A program made the translations under genes and the position numbers. From Fibrobacter sp. UWR3 (GTDB lineage Bacteria; Fibrobacterota; Fibrobacteria; Fibrobacterales; Fibrobacteraceae): a stretch of DNA of 64,000 bases. The notes beneath the pieces were generated by a model. That model saw only the letters and a list, made by a program, of their open reading frames with translations. It did not search any database and was not told where the DNA came from. Of the stretch, positions 62,267-64,000 are shown piece by piece (position 1 is the stretch's first letter; each line of letters opens with the position of its first letter). The stretch spans positions 48,927-112,926 of the forward strand of contig NZ_FRCW01000011.1 of NCBI RefSeq assembly GCF_900143055.1. Reading direction: 5' to 3'.

Positions 62267-63250
62267 CTAGGCGAGTGCGAACTTCCAGCCGATAGCGAAA
62301 ATCGCGAAATAGATAGCGACCCACACGAGATCAACCAGTTTGGTAGGCGTTCCCCAGCGGAGCGCCTTCTTTTTTGGGATGAACCCGCAGAAGAGCCCTG
62401 CGATAAACCCGTAGGCATGGCCGAGAATGTCGGCGTTTTCGCCAAGCCCGAGGAATACGGCGAGCGAGGCGGCGCCGCACAGCGGTGCGAAGCGACGGAG
62501 CTGGCCGTGCGTCTCCCTGGGCATGAGCCTGAATTCGATTACGGCAAGCGCCCCGATGGCGGCGAACACGAACGTGGAGAACCCGAGGGAACGGAAGTCC
62601 GTCTGCACGGTGAGGACGGTGCAGAAGTTCGCGAGCGCGCTTGCGACGGCAAGGAAGGGCGCCATACGGGCGAGCGGCGTGCGGTACGACAAGAGGGTGA
62701 GGACGATATAGCCCGATAGCAGGTTGCTTGCAATGTGGCGGGCGTCGCCGTGCAGTGTAAGGGCGGTGATGGTTCGCCACCACTGCCCGTGCATTACCTT
62801 GTCGGCATCGGAAAGGCCGAGGCTATGCATGCGGGCGACCTTGCCCGAAAAGTCGAGAAGCGTGCAGACCACGGGCACGAGTAGCACCCACGCGGGTTGC
62901 AGGCTCAGGCTGAGCGGCAGGGGCGGGTTTTCTTCCCTCGGGGGATTTTCCTTGCGGTAGAGCTCCAGCTGGTGCAATGCCTGCGGTTCGTGTTCCGGCT
63001 TGACAAAAATCTCGAACGGCCCTTCGGGGCTGCGTTCCAACCGGTGGACAATGCCCTGCGACAGCAGTACCAGGCTGTAGTCACGAATTTGTCTGTAAGT
63101 GCCCTCTGCGATGCGGGAGGATTCCTCGGGAACTTCCTCGGCGGGGGTGTCTACGGGCTTTTCGTTTTCGCTCGGTACTAGGTCCGCGCGATGCGGGGCC
63201 GAAGGGACTCGCATGTAGCGTGGGCGTAGGGGTGACATCAGGCGGGGCAT
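62267..63250 (-). CDS. rhomboid-family membrane protein
   Basis: A 327-residue inner-membrane protein. The cytosolic N-terminal part (1-115) has a small GlpG-like fold (IVHRLERSPEGPFEIFVKPEHEPQALHQLELY). Six helices follow. WWRTITALTLHGDARHIASNLLSGY is the typical loop and helix 2, LGFSTFVFAAIG would carry the catalytic Ser, and ENADILGHAYGFIAGLFCG the catalytic His, so it may be an active intramembrane protease, although GFS replaces the usual GxSG. A TATATTG box lies 12 nt before ATG 63250 and no ribosome site is present. Confidence 0.82.
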   Translation of the reverse strand: MPRLMSPLRPRYMRVPSAPHRADLVPSENEKPVDTPAEEVPEESSRIAEGTYRQIRDYSLVLLSQGIVHRLERSPEGPFEIFVKPEHEPQALHQLELYRKENPPREENPPLPLSLSLQPAWVLLVPVVCTLLDFSGKVARMHSLGLSDADKVMHGQWWRTITALTLHGDARHIASNLLSGYIVLTLLSYRTPLARMAPFLAVASALANFCTVLTVQTDFRSLGFSTFVFAAIGALAVIEFRLMPRETHGQLRRFAPLCGAASLAVFLGLGENADILGHAYGFIAGLFCGFIPKKKALRWGTPTKLVDLVWVAIYFAIFAIGWKFALA

Positions 63251-63322
63251 GTTTTCAATATAGCAAATTGCCTTGTCGTGGAACTGTTGCGTGTTTTATT
63301 GCTTTGGCGGGGCCGCCGTGAG

Positions 63323-63733
63323 TCAGGGAACCGCCTTTTCGCTGTATAGGAGCGAGCACAGGAAAAGCCCTGTCGAGAATTCAAATCCTTCTAAATCGCC
63401 CTCCGTTTCAAGGCAGTCGGGCAGGTTGTAGAAAACGGTGCCTCCCGCGATTAGACTCTCGTCTATGAAGGTAAGGCCCATTATTCCCTTGTACTGCAGC
63501 GCTTCCCTCCGGATTCGGAGCGTGTTGGGGCATAGGCTGTCTGCAGGAGCGTTGAAGATGAACTTTTCCGATTCCCCGAAGTAAAGACAGTTCGTTGAAC
63601 CGTCCTCCTGGGGCATGTCCATTTCCATGATGCCGTCAATACAGTTACCGCAGTCGTCACAACCGTCGAGAAGGGCTACGCAAACAATCAGGAATGCGGC
63701 TGCTGCAATTTTGCCGAAGGTGGGTCTTGCCAT
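63323..63733 (-). CDS. small Cys-rich lipoprotein of unknown function
   Basis: A 136-residue predicted lipoprotein; signal MARPTFGKIAAAAFLIVCVALLDGC ends in the lipobox LLDGC. The mature protein has six or more cysteines (CDDCGNC at the start, then C51, C66, C106 and C127 approximately), suggesting a disulfide-rich fold. AGGGAAA lies upstream on the minus strand. No family is recognised. Confidence 0.75.
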   Translation of the reverse strand: MARPTFGKIAAAAFLIVCVALLDGCDDCGNCIDGIMEMDMPQEDGSTNCLYFGESEKFIFNAPADSLCPNTLRIRREALQYKGIMGLTFIDESLIAGGTVFYNLPDCLETEGDLEGFEFSTGLFLCSLLYSEKAVP

Positions 63734-63793
63734 AAAATTTCCCTATATCTTACTATGATATCGTAGATAAAGGGAGTTTTGTCAAGTAAAAAG

Positions 63794-64000
63794 TTACCTG
63801 ATGGCCATTGCTGTTTCGATGTGTTTTTTGGGGACGCCGATTGAGCGGAAGTATTCCGCAATCTTCTTGTCTCGGGCAGCGAATTTTCTTTTCGCGCGAG
63901 CTTCGCCTTTTGCCTCGCCTTCCTCGTATCCTTCGCGGCGGGCATAACTCATGCACGCATTGAATTCATCCTTGTCGATCATACCTGTCGCGACCTCCGT
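63794..64000 (-). CDS. C-terminal end of an Rpn-type PD-(D/E)XK nuclease (partial)
   Basis: The last 68 codons of a gene that continues past the window edge; the frame is open to base 64000. The region SYARREGYEEGEAKGEARAKRKF followed by IAEYFRSIGVPKKHIETAMAI is the typical tail of Rpn-family (COG5464) nucleases, formerly called putative transposases, where a charged helix is followed by a small helical domain. The catalytic domain is outside the window. Confidence 0.65.
   Translation of the reverse strand, partial: TEVATGMIDKDEFNACMSYARREGYEEGEAKGEARAKRKFAARDKKIAEYFRSIGVPKKHIETAMAIR

Noticed and set aside
63794..64000. A complete small gene of 62 residues at the window end
   Set aside because: The frame stays open to the window edge and the peptide matches the tail of a much longer nuclease family.

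Overview
The window looks like chromosome from a Fibrobacter (F. succinogenes or a close relative). The signs are secreted glycoside hydrolases ending in CBM6 modules and Fibrobacter-type C-terminal modules, Ser-rich linkers in lipoproteins, a lipoprotein with the Fibrobacter succinogenes major paralogous domain, a monomeric NADP isocitrate dehydrogenase, and promoters of the TAnnTTTG kind known from the Fibrobacteres-Chlorobi-Bacteroidetes group. No phage, transposon or CRISPR array was seen. Coordinates were read by eye and no database search was possible.

Region 1 (1-21.6 kb) is a hemicellulose-degradation cluster: GH43, CE1-type esterase, GH27 alpha-galactosidase, GH127 beta-L-arabinofuranosidase, GH5, a GH141-like beta-helix enzyme, a convergent second CE1-type esterase, and three GH10 xylanases in tandem. 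Seven carry a CBM6. Together they would cut the xylan backbone (GH10), remove arabinose, xylose, galactose and ester groups, and hold the enzymes on plant cell wall. Eight of the nine plus-strand genes have their own promoter with a 5-7-5 dyad (TTGA/TGGA-N7-TCAA/TCCA) ending exactly 43 bp upstream of a TAnnTTT -10 element. This looks like a single-regulator regulon with an activator site near -63, and it is the main discovery in the window.

Region 2 (21.6-33 kb) holds icd, a pair of paralogous Ser-rich lipoproteins, a GLUG/InlB-repeat surface protein broken by one in-frame TAG, a minus-strand operon (m5U-type RNA methyltransferase, MFS transporter, NUDIX hydrolase) and a major-paralogous-domain lipoprotein. 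Region 3 (33-54 kb) is mostly housekeeping: tRNA-Gly, infC-rpmI-rplT, an M16 peptidase, a DEAD-box helicase, tRNA-Ser, a TraB-family protein, two lipoproteins, cmk-rpsA, coaBC, a UDG-like protein, dnaB-mlaE-mlaF, a lipoprotein, an outer-membrane protein and an ArsR-regulated Cu/Zn efflux operon. Region 4 (54-64 kb) has ispD, a DUF3516-type helicase, rmlA with a flavodoxin-like lipoprotein, an XPB-type helicase, tRNA-Thr, a TPR membrane protein, a rhomboid-like protein, a small lipoprotein and the end of an Rpn-type nuclease gene.

Two further themes run through the window. Many housekeeping genes have a TAnnTTTG-like box only 12-17 nt before an ATG with no Shine-Dalgarno, which predicts leaderless mRNAs, while exported-protein genes have short leaders with good ribosome sites. 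Short palindromic repeats are scattered between genes, and several lie in frame inside coding genes (NUDIX, coaBC, DEAD-box helicase, outer-membrane protein).
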